Shown piece after piece: positions 6,627 through 12,184 of a stretch of 12,184 nucleotides of DNA; position 1 is the first letter of the stretch; each line of letters begins with the position of its first letter. Both the position numbers and the translations under genes were made by a program. Source of the stretch: Pseudomonadota bacterium (GTDB lineage Bacteria > Pseudomonadota > Alphaproteobacteria > Rhizobiales > Devosiaceae); the NCBI GenBank assembly GCA_023436745.1, contig JAEZHZ010000333.1, positions 1 through 12,184 of the forward strand. The letters are read 5' to 3'. The notes under the pieces are model-generated. The model ran no database searches, was not told where the DNA came from, and was given only the letters and a program-made list of their open reading frames with translations.

Positions 6627-6655
6627 GCTGCCGGGGTCAGATGGCTGACGGCAGC
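6627..6655 (+). other. Hairpin 3 in the rpsM-rpsK spacer
   Basis: GCTGCC (6627-6632) and GTCAG (6636-6640) pair with the continuous CTGACGGCAGC (6645-6655) across an ATGG loop, leaving a GGG bulge on the 5' side. All eleven pairs are Watson-Crick. The stem ends 14 bases before the SD region of rpsK (AGAGGA, 6669-6674), so it is well placed to affect rpsK translation. Confidence 0.6.
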
Positions 6656-6679
6656 GTTGATATCGACCAGAGGACCTAA

Positions 6680-7072
6680 ATGGCAAAAGCTGAAGTCGCG
6701 CGCGTCCGTCGCAAGGAGCGCAAGAACATCACCTCCGGTGTTGCTCACGTCAACGCCTCCTTCAACAACACCATGATCACCATCGCCGACATGCAGGGCA
6801 ACACGATTTCGTGGTCCTCCTCGGGCGTGATGGGTTTCAAGGGCTCGCGCAAGTCGACCCCGTATGCCGCTCAGGTCGCCGCCGAAGATGCTGCCAAGAA
6901 GGCGCAGGAACACGGCATGAAGACCCTCGAAGTCGAGGTTCGCGGTCCCGGCTCCGGCCGTGCATCGGCTCTGCGTGCCCTTCAGGCTGCCGGCTTCAAC
7001 GTCACCTCCATCCGTGCCGTCACCGCCATCCCGCACAATGGCTGCCGCCCGCGCAAGCGGCGCCGCGTCTAA
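6680..7072 (+). CDS. rpsK: 30S ribosomal protein S11
   Basis: This 130-residue protein has the S11 hallmarks: GVAHVNASFNNTMITI (about 20-35), GSRKSTPYAAQVAAEDAA, the RGPGSGRASALRAL stretch (88-101) and the C-terminus TAIPHNGCRPRKRRRV. S11 lies on the 30S platform and helps form the mRNA exit site with S7 and S18. The Asn-Gly pair at 120-121 corresponds to the site that is converted to isoaspartate in E. coli S11. The ATG follows AGAGGA by about 5 bases. In E. coli rpsD (S4) would come next; here the spacer contains a terminator and then rpoA. Confidence 0.97.
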   Translation: MAKAEVARVRRKERKNITSGVAHVNASFNNTMITIADMQGNTISWSSSGVMGFKGSRKSTPYAAQVAAEDAAKKAQEHGMKTLEVEVRGPGSGRASALRALQAAGFNVTSIRAVTAIPHNGCRPRKRRRV

Positions 7073-7089
7073 ACAGCGGACGGAATTAC

Positions 7090-7123
7090 GGGCTCCCGGC
7101 GCAGCCGCCGGGAGTCCTCTTTT
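7090..7123 (+). terminator. Intrinsic terminator or attenuator between rpsK and rpoA
   Basis: GGGCTCCCGGCG (7090-7101) pairs with CGCCGGGAGTCC (7106-7117) over twelve pairs, one of them a G-T wobble, with a CAGC loop. TCTTTT (7118-7123) follows at once, and another TTTT occurs at 7127-7130. This is a standard intrinsic terminator on the + strand. It is in the middle of what is normally one transcription unit, upstream of the essential rpoA, so it must be leaky or regulated, or rpoA must also be transcribed another way. Confidence 0.8.
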
Positions 7124-7139
7124 GCGTTTTGCGGCGGGT

Positions 7140-7159
7140 GCGGCTCTGGCTGGAGCCGC
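7140..7159 (+). other. Second hairpin before rpoA
   Basis: GCGGCTC (7140-7146) pairs with GAGCCGC (7153-7159), seven perfect pairs around TGGCTG, followed by GATTTTG. It ends 7 bases before the rpoA SD (AAAGGA, 7167-7172). It could be a second weak terminator, or a structure that protects the 5' end of a processed rpoA message. Confidence 0.5.
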
Positions 7160-7180
7160 GATTTTGAAAGGACAATAACC

Positions 7181-8200
7181 GTGACGATCCAGAGGAACTG
7201 GCAAGAACTGATCAAGCCGACCAAGCTGGAGATTGTTTCGGACAGCGATAACGCGCGCGTGGCGTCGGTGGTTGCCGAGCCGCTTGAGCGCGGTTACGGG
7301 CTTACCCTCGGGAATGCCCTGCGTCGTGTGCTGCTGTCGTCGCTCCAGGGCGCGGCGGTTACCGCTATCCAGATCGAAGGCATCCTGCACGAGTTCTCCT
7401 CGTTGCCCGGCGTGCGCGAGGACATCACCGACCTCGTGCTGAACGTCAAGGAAATCGCCCTCAAGATGGGCGGCGAGGGTCCGAAGCGTCTTGCCCTGTC
7501 CCGGCAGGGGCCCGGTGCGGTCACCGCCGGCGACATCAAGGTCACCGGCGATATCGAAGTGCTGAACCCCGATCTGGTGATCTGCCACCTCGATGACGGC
7601 GCCGAGATCAACATCGAGTTCACCGTCAACACCGGCAAGGGCTATGTCCCGGCCGAGAAGAACCGTCCCGAGGATGCTCCGATCGGCTACATTCCGGTCG
7701 ACTCGCTGTTCTCGCCGGTTCGCCGCGTCAGCTACAAGGTCGATGCGACCCGCGCCGGTGAATCGCTCGACAAGGACAAGCTGACCCTGCAGGTCGAGAC
7801 CAACGGTGCCGTCAGCCCCGAAGATGCAGTGGCCTACGCCGCCCACATCCTCCAGGACCAGCTGTCGGTGTTCGTGAACTTCGAAGAGCCCACCAAGGAG
7901 AAGGCCCAGGATTCCGTTCCGGAACTCGCCTTCAACCCGGCGCTGCTCAAGAAGGTCGACGAGCTCGAGCTGTCGGTCCGCTCGGCGAACTGCCTCAAGA
8001 ACGACAACATCGTCTACATTGGCGACCTCATCCAGAAGACGGAAGCCGAGATGCTGCGGACTCCGAACTTCGGCCGCAAGTCGCTCAACGAAATCAAGGA
8101 AGTCCTGGCTCAGATGGGGCTTCACCTCGGGATGGACGTGCCCAACTGGCCGCCCGAGAACATCGATGACCTCGCAAAGCGCTACGAAGATCACTACTGA
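7181..8200 (+). CDS. rpoA: DNA-directed RNA polymerase subunit alpha
   Basis: This 339-residue protein is the scaffold on which beta and beta' assemble, and its C-terminal domain binds UP elements and activators. The N-terminal dimerisation domain (about 1-235) shows ERGYGLTLGNALRRVLLSSLQG (36-57) and the LHEFSSLPGVREDITD stretch. After a linker, the C-terminal domain (about 250-325) has ELSVRSANCLKNDNIVYIGDL and TPNFGRKSLNEIKEVL. Arg267 corresponds to the DNA-contacting Arg265 of E. coli. The start is GTG, supported by MTIQRNWQELIKPTKL and an AAAGGA ending 8 bases upstream. It follows rpsK directly, without rpsD, and is 31 bases before rplQ. Confidence 0.98.
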   Translation: MTIQRNWQELIKPTKLEIVSDSDNARVASVVAEPLERGYGLTLGNALRRVLLSSLQGAAVTAIQIEGILHEFSSLPGVREDITDLVLNVKEIALKMGGEGPKRLALSRQGPGAVTAGDIKVTGDIEVLNPDLVICHLDDGAEINIEFTVNTGKGYVPAEKNRPEDAPIGYIPVDSLFSPVRRVSYKVDATRAGESLDKDKLTLQVETNGAVSPEDAVAYAAHILQDQLSVFVNFEEPTKEKAQDSVPELAFNPALLKKVDELELSVRSANCLKNDNIVYIGDLIQKTEAEMLRTPNFGRKSLNEIKEVLAQMGLHLGMDVPNWPPENIDDLAKRYEDHY

Positions 8201-8231
8201 TCCCGGCGCTGCCAAGATTTAGGAGACTCCC

Positions 8232-8660
8232 ATGCGCCACGCTACTCGCGGCCGCAAGTTCAGCCGAACCGCTTCTCACCGCAAGGCCATGTTTGCCAAC
8301 ATGTCCGCCGCGCTGATCAAGCACGAGCAGATCGTCACCACCCTGCCCAAGGCGAAGGACCTGCGTCCGATCGTCGAGAAGCTGATCACCCTCGGCAAGC
8401 GTGGCGATCTTCACGCCCGCCGTCAGGCCATCGCGCAGATCCGCGACGAGGGTCAGGTGCAGAAGCTGTTCGCCGGGCTCGGCCCGCGCTACAAGGAACG
8501 CAACGGCGGCTACATCCGCATCCTCAAGGCCGGCTTCCGCTATGGCGACAACGCCCCGATGGCCGTGATCGAGTTCGTCGATCGTGATCCGGACGCCCGT
8601 GGTCAGGACTCCGGCCCGGTGCAGGTGCGTGACGACGAGAACGAATACGAAGCCGCGTAA
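8232..8660 (+). CDS. rplQ: 50S ribosomal protein L17
   Basis: This 142-residue protein starts MRHATRGRKFSRTASHRKAM, contains TTLPKAKDLRPIVEKLITLGK (about 37-57) and ends the conserved core with NGGYIRILKAGFRYGDNAPMAVIEFVDR. L17 lies near the peptide exit tunnel on the back of the 50S subunit. It is about 15 residues longer than the E. coli protein because of an acidic tail (DSGPVQVRDDENEYEAA), a variation common in alphaproteobacteria. The ATG follows AGGAGA (8221-8226) by 5 bases. It is the last gene of the cluster, as the terminator 23 bases downstream shows. Confidence 0.97.
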   Translation: MRHATRGRKFSRTASHRKAMFANMSAALIKHEQIVTTLPKAKDLRPIVEKLITLGKRGDLHARRQAIAQIRDEGQVQKLFAGLGPRYKERNGGYIRILKAGFRYGDNAPMAVIEFVDRDPDARGQDSGPVQVRDDENEYEAA

Positions 8661-8683
8661 GCGGTCTTCGGACTTGAATGACG

Positions 8684-8717
8684 AAGCGGCCCCGGAGCGC
8701 TCCGGGGCCGCTTTTTT
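8684..8717 (+). terminator. Intrinsic terminator closing the ribosomal cluster
   Basis: AAGCGGCCCCGGA (8684-8696) pairs perfectly with TCCGGGGCCGCTT (8701-8713) around GCGC, and the T-run TTTTTT covers 8712-8717. Thirteen Watson-Crick pairs followed by six T bases make this a strong terminator for the rplQ end. There is no matching A-run on the 5' side strong enough to call it bidirectional. Confidence 0.95.
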
Positions 8718-8739
8718 GTTGGGCGGCCTGTAGGCGGCG

Positions 8740-8754
8740 CTCCCTTGCGGGGAG
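8740..8754. repeat. Short G-rich palindrome, possible dispersed intergenic repeat
   Basis: CTCCC-TTGCG-GGGAG followed by a G-rich run lies between the terminator and the next gene. Motifs of this look (CTCCC, TTGCGGGGAG, GGGG) recur as intergenic repeats in many high-GC alphaproteobacterial genomes, in my recollection. Only one copy is visible here, so its repeat status is a guess. Confidence 0.25.
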
Positions 8755-8787
8755 GGGGGCGGAGAGGTAGCCACAGGCGAGGGGAAT

Positions 8788-8793
8788 GGAGGG
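8788..8793 (+). promoter_or_regulatory. Shine-Dalgarno that decides the reductase start
   Basis: GGAGGG (8788-8793) ends 7 bases before the ATG at 8801. The in-frame ATG at 8786 has only GAGGGG one base upstream, which is too close. This favours the MKTGIILVTG start. Confidence 0.65.
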
Positions 8794-8800
8794 GGCAGCA

Positions 8801-9835
8801 ATGAAGACCGGGATAATCCTGGTGACAGGTGCCAGCGGATTCGTCGGCAAGTGGACGGTGATCGAGTTGCTGCGGGCCGGCTTTGCCGTGCGGGGCACCG
8901 TGCGCCGCCGCGACAAGCTGCCGGCAATCCGCGCGGCCATTGCCGGTCAGCTTGGTGCAGAGGCTGTCGGCGGTTTTAGCGCGGTTGACGCCGACCTGAT
9001 GGACGAAGCCGGGTGGGCGGCGGCCATGACCGGGATAGACGCTGTCTGCCATGTGGCGGCACAGATCGTCGCGGAGGAGCCCCGCGATGCGGGTCTCGTC
9101 ATCCGTCCGGCCGTGCAGGGGACGGAGCGGGTGTTGCGCCACGCTCTTGCGGGAGGCGTGCGGCGGGTTGTGCTCACCTCATCCATTGCCACCGTCGCCT
9201 ACGGTCATGGTCACCACAGGGGCCGTCGCGTCTATGACGAGACCCACTTCACCCAGCTCGATGCCATGCGATTTACCTGGGCCTATTGCATTGGCAAGAC
9301 GCGTGCCGAGCAGGCGGCGTGGGCCTTCGCCCGCGCCAATGACATTGCGCTGACCACCATTCATCCCGGCGCAATCCTCGGGCCGGCACTCGATGATGAC
9401 GCCAGCATCTCCCTGCTCATGGTCTCGGACCTGCTGATCGGCAAGACGCCTGCTTTGCCCAGCAACGGCTTCTCGATCGTGGATGTGCGAGATGTCGCCG
9501 CCATGCACGTTGCAGCGCTCCTCAACGACGCCAGCTTCGGTGAACGCTACCTCGCCGCGGGCGACTACACGCCGTTCCCTGAAGTCGCCCGTATTCTCCG
9601 GGAAGCGTACCCGACCCGCAGCATCACCCAGAAGATTGTGCCGGACTGGATCATCCGCACGCTTGCCCGGTTCGGTGGCCCCACCCGCCAGATCATCAAC
9701 GATATCGGCAACGAGAAGCACTTCAATCGCACCAAGGGGGAGGCGCTGCTCGGCCGGCCCTTGCGTTCAGGTCGAGAAGCCATACTGGCTGCCGCCGAGA
9801 GCAGTATCGCGCTTGGGCTGGCGCCGTCGGCCTAG
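8801..9835 (+). CDS. NAD(P)-dependent extended SDR oxidoreductase (dihydroflavonol-reductase-like)
   Basis: This 344-residue protein is an extended short-chain dehydrogenase/reductase. The N-terminal Rossmann motif TGASGFVG (residues 9-16) binds the nucleotide; TVRRRDK at 33-39, with several arginines after the second strand, suggests NADPH. The catalytic elements are TSS (126-128) and Tyr162-x3-Lys166 (YCIGK), followed by AEQAAW as in dihydroflavonol-4-reductase and aldehyde/ketone reductases. IHPGAILGP (187-195) and FSIVDVRDVA (224-233) are also typical of that branch. It probably reduces an aldehyde or ketone, but the substrate cannot be read from the sequence. It follows the cluster terminator, I see no clear promoter in the 83-base gap, and it converges on the gene downstream. 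A sugar epimerase is less likely given the DFR-like motifs. Confidence 0.85.
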   Translation: MKTGIILVTGASGFVGKWTVIELLRAGFAVRGTVRRRDKLPAIRAAIAGQLGAEAVGGFSAVDADLMDEAGWAAAMTGIDAVCHVAAQIVAEEPRDAGLVIRPAVQGTERVLRHALAGGVRRVVLTSSIATVAYGHGHHRGRRVYDETHFTQLDAMRFTWAYCIGKTRAEQAAWAFARANDIALTTIHPGAILGPALDDDASISLLMVSDLLIGKTPALPSNGFSIVDVRDVAAMHVAALLNDASFGERYLAAGDYTPFPEVARILREAYPTRSITQKIVPDWIIRTLARFGGPTRQIINDIGNEKHFNRTKGEALLGRPLRSGREAILAAAESSIALGLAPSA

Positions 9836-9868
9836 TCCTGCCCGGCATTGCCCCCGGCAGACAGACTT

Positions 9869-12136
9869 CTATTCCGCAGCCACCGCCTGGGCGGGCGGGA
9901 TCGGGAAGTTGCTGTTGAACAGTCCGCTCGGATCGAATGCAGCCTTGAGGCGCCTCAGCCGCTCCAGCGTCTTGCCCGGGAAGGCGCGGTCGAGCTGCGC
10001 CCGGTCCGTGGCGGTCTCGAAGCTGAGGTAGAGACCATCGAGGTTTGCCTCGAGCGCCGGCCACAACGATTCCAGCCGCTTTGCCGTGGATCCCGAACCA
10101 ATCGCATTGAGGCAGAAGTTCTGGTGACGGTGGGCATAGGCGGTTGCATCCGGCGCCACCTCGTTCACCGCTCCGCCGACTGCCCGCAACTGCATCATGT
10201 CGGTGGCCTTCGCCTTGAGGATGTCGCTCATTCCGCGCGCAATCTCGGGCGTGACCGTGGTGAGCAGGCCGCTGTGGGACACCATGCCGCCCACGCCGTC
10301 GTGGCCGCTGAAATGGGACTGTATGAGCCCGGAATAGGGAATGACGTAGGCGCGGCTGCCGATTACCGGTCCCACCTCGAGGAAAGGCTGCAGCATCGGT
10401 TCGGCGACACCGGGATCGGGGTCGTTGATGACGATCATCGCCTGCCCGAAAGCAGGGTTGCCGCTGCGGGCGGGCGCCATGGTCAGGAAGCTGGTGAGCG
10501 CCCTGGGTGCCGCAATCACGGTATCAGCCCAGCGGGGGAGCACCTGTTCGGCGTCGTTGAGGTCGTAGGTGATCTGCGCGAACACCACGTTGCTGACGGG
10601 ATAGGCTTCGAGTTCCAGCGCCGTCACCACGCCGAAGTTGCTGCCCGCGCCCCGCAGCGCCCAGAACAGGTCCGGGTTCTCATTGGCGTCGGTACGCACC
10701 AGCCTGCCGTCGGCAAGCACCACTTCTGCCGCCACCACATGGTCGATGGTCAATCCGTGCTGGCGCGAGATCCAGCCGATGCCGCCCGTAGTCGCGAGAC
10801 CCCCGACGCCGACATCGCCGAAGTCTCCCGAACTCATGCCGAGCCCATGGGGCGCGAGCGCCGCTGCCACCTCGCCCCAACGGGCACCCGGCCCCACGCG
10901 GAACCGGCCGGTTGCGGGATCGATCAGTTCGACGGAGTTGATCTGCCCCACGTCGATCACGATGCCGCCGTCATTTGTTGCCCGGCCCGAGATGCCATGG
11001 CCGCCACTGCGCACCGCCAGCGGCACCTGCTGCCTCGAGGCAAAGCTCACCGCCTCCGCCACTTCCGCGGCAGTGCGAGGGCGCAGGACCAGCCCGGGCT
11101 GCCCCTTGTGGATATAGGTCGAACGATGCTGCGGGTAGGCGTGGTCGCTGGGCTCGATCGCGACTTCAGCCAGCGCCGTCGGCACGCGGTCATAGTCGAT
11201 GCCTGGGACCCGCTGCGCCAGTGCGGCGGCGCTGCGTACCGCGCCCGTCCGGGTCCCGGAAGCTGCACGGCCAGTGTCCACCTTCTCCCGTACCCTCGGA
11301 GCGACCTCCCTGCCGAAGGTCTCGATCAGTTCGGGCGCATCGGACGGCAGGATGAAGGTGGAGAACCCGTGCTCCAGCGTCAGCGACACGAGCTCGTCAG
11401 AAAGCCTGCGGGCATCCTCATGGTCGGAAAGCCGGCTGCCGATCAGGTTCAGGAGTCGCCGGATCTCGCGTGGGCTGCGCCCGGCAGACTCCGCCGCAGC
11501 ATCGATGATGGCGTTCGACTCCGCGATCGCCGGCTCCTTGATGTAGCTCATCGATGGCAGCCAGCCGTCGGCCTTGCGGCCGATCAGCCGCAGCATGCGT
11601 GGCTTGTAGGCGCCGAGCCAGATATCGATGCGGTGCTGGGGCAGGGGGCCGCGGCGAGCCCCGACAGCCCTGTGGTGCTTGCCGTCCACCCGCACGCCAC
11701 CCGGCTCACCGGCATCCCAGATGCCGCGGATGATTTCGATGGCTTCCTCGATGGCTTCCACGGACTCGCCCGGCGTCAGCCTGGTGCCGCCCATCGCCTC
11801 GATCCCGTCCCAGAAGGCTCCGGAGCCAAGCCCCAGTTCCGCCCTGCCATGGGACAACAGGTCGAGGCTGGCCATCGCCCGCGCCAGCACGGCCGGGTTC
11901 CGCAGGGGCAGGTTCAGCACGTTGCCGGCCAGCTTCACCCTCTCCGTGCGAGCCGCGACGAAGCTCAGCAGCGTCCAGGTATCGAGGAAGTTCGACTGGT
12001 ACGGATGGTCCTGGAAGGTGACGAGATCGAGCCCCACAGCCTCGCTGAGCTGGGCCAGTGCCACCACCTCATCCGCCTGGCGCGCCTGTGGCGTGATGAA
12101 GGTGCCAAAGCGGAGATCGTGCCCGTAGTCGGTCAT
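9869..12136 (-). CDS. Fusion flavoenzyme: luciferase-like monooxygenase plus FAD-linked (berberine-bridge type) oxidase
   Basis: One uninterrupted reading frame of 755 residues joins two flavin domains. Residues 8-285 resemble luciferase-like flavin-dependent monooxygenases (LRFGTFITP, FQDHPYQ, LSHGRAELGLGSGAF at 94-108, DIWLGAYKPRML, KADGWLPS). Residues 325-755 are a PCMH-type FAD oxidase. RSGGHGISG (376-384) supplies His380 for covalent FAD; GDVGVGGLATTGGIGW follows, and the end has the BBE-like motif LERLRRLKAAFDPSGLFNSNF. The usual second attachment cysteine is Phe439, so FAD is probably bound by His only. There is no signal peptide, so the enzyme is presumably cytosolic. The start is ATG at 12136; a TTG four codons upstream (12148) is possible, and neither has a good SD. 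The substrate is unknown. It converges with the reductase, with a 33-base gap and no strong terminator. Confidence 0.85.
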   Translation of the reverse strand: MTDYGHDLRFGTFITPQARQADEVVALAQLSEAVGLDLVTFQDHPYQSNFLDTWTLLSFVAARTERVKLAGNVLNLPLRNPAVLARAMASLDLLSHGRAELGLGSGAFWDGIEAMGGTRLTPGESVEAIEEAIEIIRGIWDAGEPGGVRVDGKHHRAVGARRGPLPQHRIDIWLGAYKPRMLRLIGRKADGWLPSMSYIKEPAIAESNAIIDAAAESAGRSPREIRRLLNLIGSRLSDHEDARRLSDELVSLTLEHGFSTFILPSDAPELIETFGREVAPRVREKVDTGRAASGTRTGAVRSAAALAQRVPGIDYDRVPTALAEVAIEPSDHAYPQHRSTYIHKGQPGLVLRPRTAAEVAEAVSFASRQQVPLAVRSGGHGISGRATNDGGIVIDVGQINSVELIDPATGRFRVGPGARWGEVAAALAPHGLGMSSGDFGDVGVGGLATTGGIGWISRQHGLTIDHVVAAEVVLADGRLVRTDANENPDLFWALRGAGSNFGVVTALELEAYPVSNVVFAQITYDLNDAEQVLPRWADTVIAAPRALTSFLTMAPARSGNPAFGQAMIVINDPDPGVAEPMLQPFLEVGPVIGSRAYVIPYSGLIQSHFSGHDGVGGMVSHSGLLTTVTPEIARGMSDILKAKATDMMQLRAVGGAVNEVAPDATAYAHRHQNFCLNAIGSGSTAKRLESLWPALEANLDGLYLSFETATDRAQLDRAFPGKTLERLRRLKAAFDPSGLFNSNFPIPPAQAVAAE

Positions 12137-12149
12137 CGGGGTACCCAAG

Positions 12150-12166
12150 GGTTACGTTTCGTAACC
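12150..12166. promoter_or_regulatory. Perfect 7-3-7 inverted repeat, likely repressor operator
   Basis: GGTTACG-TTT-CGTAACC is a perfect inverted repeat 13 bases upstream of the ATG of the fusion flavoenzyme. Size and symmetry fit a site for a dimeric helix-turn-helix regulator such as a TetR, HxlR or MarR family member. On the - strand the AT-rich bases just upstream (about 12167-12183, reading TATACACTAGATAGTA) could hold the -10 box, so a bound protein would block initiation. The regulator may be encoded beyond the window end. Binding is inferred. Confidence 0.6.
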
Positions 12167-12167
12167 T

Positions 12168-12183
12168 ACTATCTAGTGTATAC
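12168..12183. promoter_or_regulatory. AT-rich promoter-like stretch at the window end
   Basis: This is the only clearly AT-rich patch in the right third of the window. It holds two small palindromes, ACTA-TC-TAGT (12168-12177) and GTATAC (12178-12183). It probably includes the -10 region of the - strand flavoenzyme gene. The -35 would lie outside the window, so no full promoter can be shown. Confidence 0.35.
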
Positions 12184-12184
12184 G

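Noticed and set aside
6416..8215. 599-residue open frame on the - strand opposite rpsM to rpoA
   Set aside because: It runs through three essential genes and two hairpin-rich spacers; the composition is typical of antisense shadows in high-GC DNA.
4089..8777. Ten-base repeat TAGCCACAGG at 4089-4098 and 8768-8777
   Set aside because: Chance ten-base matches are expected many times in 12 kb, and the flanks do not agree.
9838..9860. Hairpin CTGCC/GGCAG between the two convergent genes as a terminator
   Set aside because: The stem is only about 7 pairs with a bulge, and neither strand has a T-run next to it.
10638..11117. Open frames on the + strand within the flavoenzyme gene (also 11628-12128)
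   Set aside because: The products are rich in S, P, R and A without motifs, whereas the - strand frame has two clear flavin domains across the same bases.
12137..12148. TTG start for the flavoenzyme four codons upstream
   Set aside because: TTG is less likely than the nearby ATG, there is no better SD, and it brings the start close to the operator-like palindrome. It cannot be fully excluded.
1..12184. CRISPR array, defence island, insertion sequence, tRNA or prophage
   Set aside because: I found no regularly spaced repeats, transposase, integrase, terminal inverted repeats or cloverleaf-like sequence. Most of the window is a conserved ribosomal protein cluster.

Overview
The window is a stretch of a high-GC chromosome from an alphaproteobacterium. 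The clues are the spc-alpha ribosomal protein cluster in which adk follows secY directly, rpmJ (L36) and rpsD (S4) are missing from the positions they hold in E. coli, S14 is the long zinc-free form, and adenylate kinase has the short LID without a zinc finger. I cannot fix the order or genus by eye. SecY and S14 do not match the Sphingomonadaceae versions I remember, but this is only recall.

Region 1 (1-6008, + strand) is the spc part: the 3' end of rplN, then rplX, rplE, rpsN, rpsH, rplF, rplR, rpsE, rpmD, rplO, secY and adk. The genes are packed with overlaps or gaps of about 10-50 bases, each with a good Shine-Dalgarno (SD) sequence. The exception is a 140-base hairpin-rich spacer between rplO and secY. 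Together these genes make ribosomal proteins of both subunits, the SecY channel and adenylate kinase.

Region 2 (6009-8717, + strand) is the alpha part: a 175-base spacer with a candidate promoter, then rpsM, rpsK, rpoA and rplQ, closed by a strong intrinsic terminator. Two spacers inside it are unusual. The rpsM-rpsK gap contains three successive hairpins. The rpsK-rpoA gap contains a textbook intrinsic terminator followed by a second hairpin, which suggests attenuation or transcript processing ahead of rpoA and rplQ.

Region 3 (8718-12184) is accessory. It holds a + strand extended short-chain dehydrogenase/reductase and, convergent with it on the - strand, a large two-domain flavoenzyme that fuses a luciferase-like monooxygenase to a covalent-FAD (berberine-bridge type) oxidase. 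Just upstream of the latter is a perfect 7-3-7 inverted repeat that looks like a repressor operator.

No gene-free stretch exceeds 300 bases. I see no tRNA, rRNA, CRISPR array, insertion sequence or phage gene. Most of the window is conserved housekeeping. The less ordinary parts are the structured spacers of the ribosomal cluster and the regulated fusion flavoenzyme.
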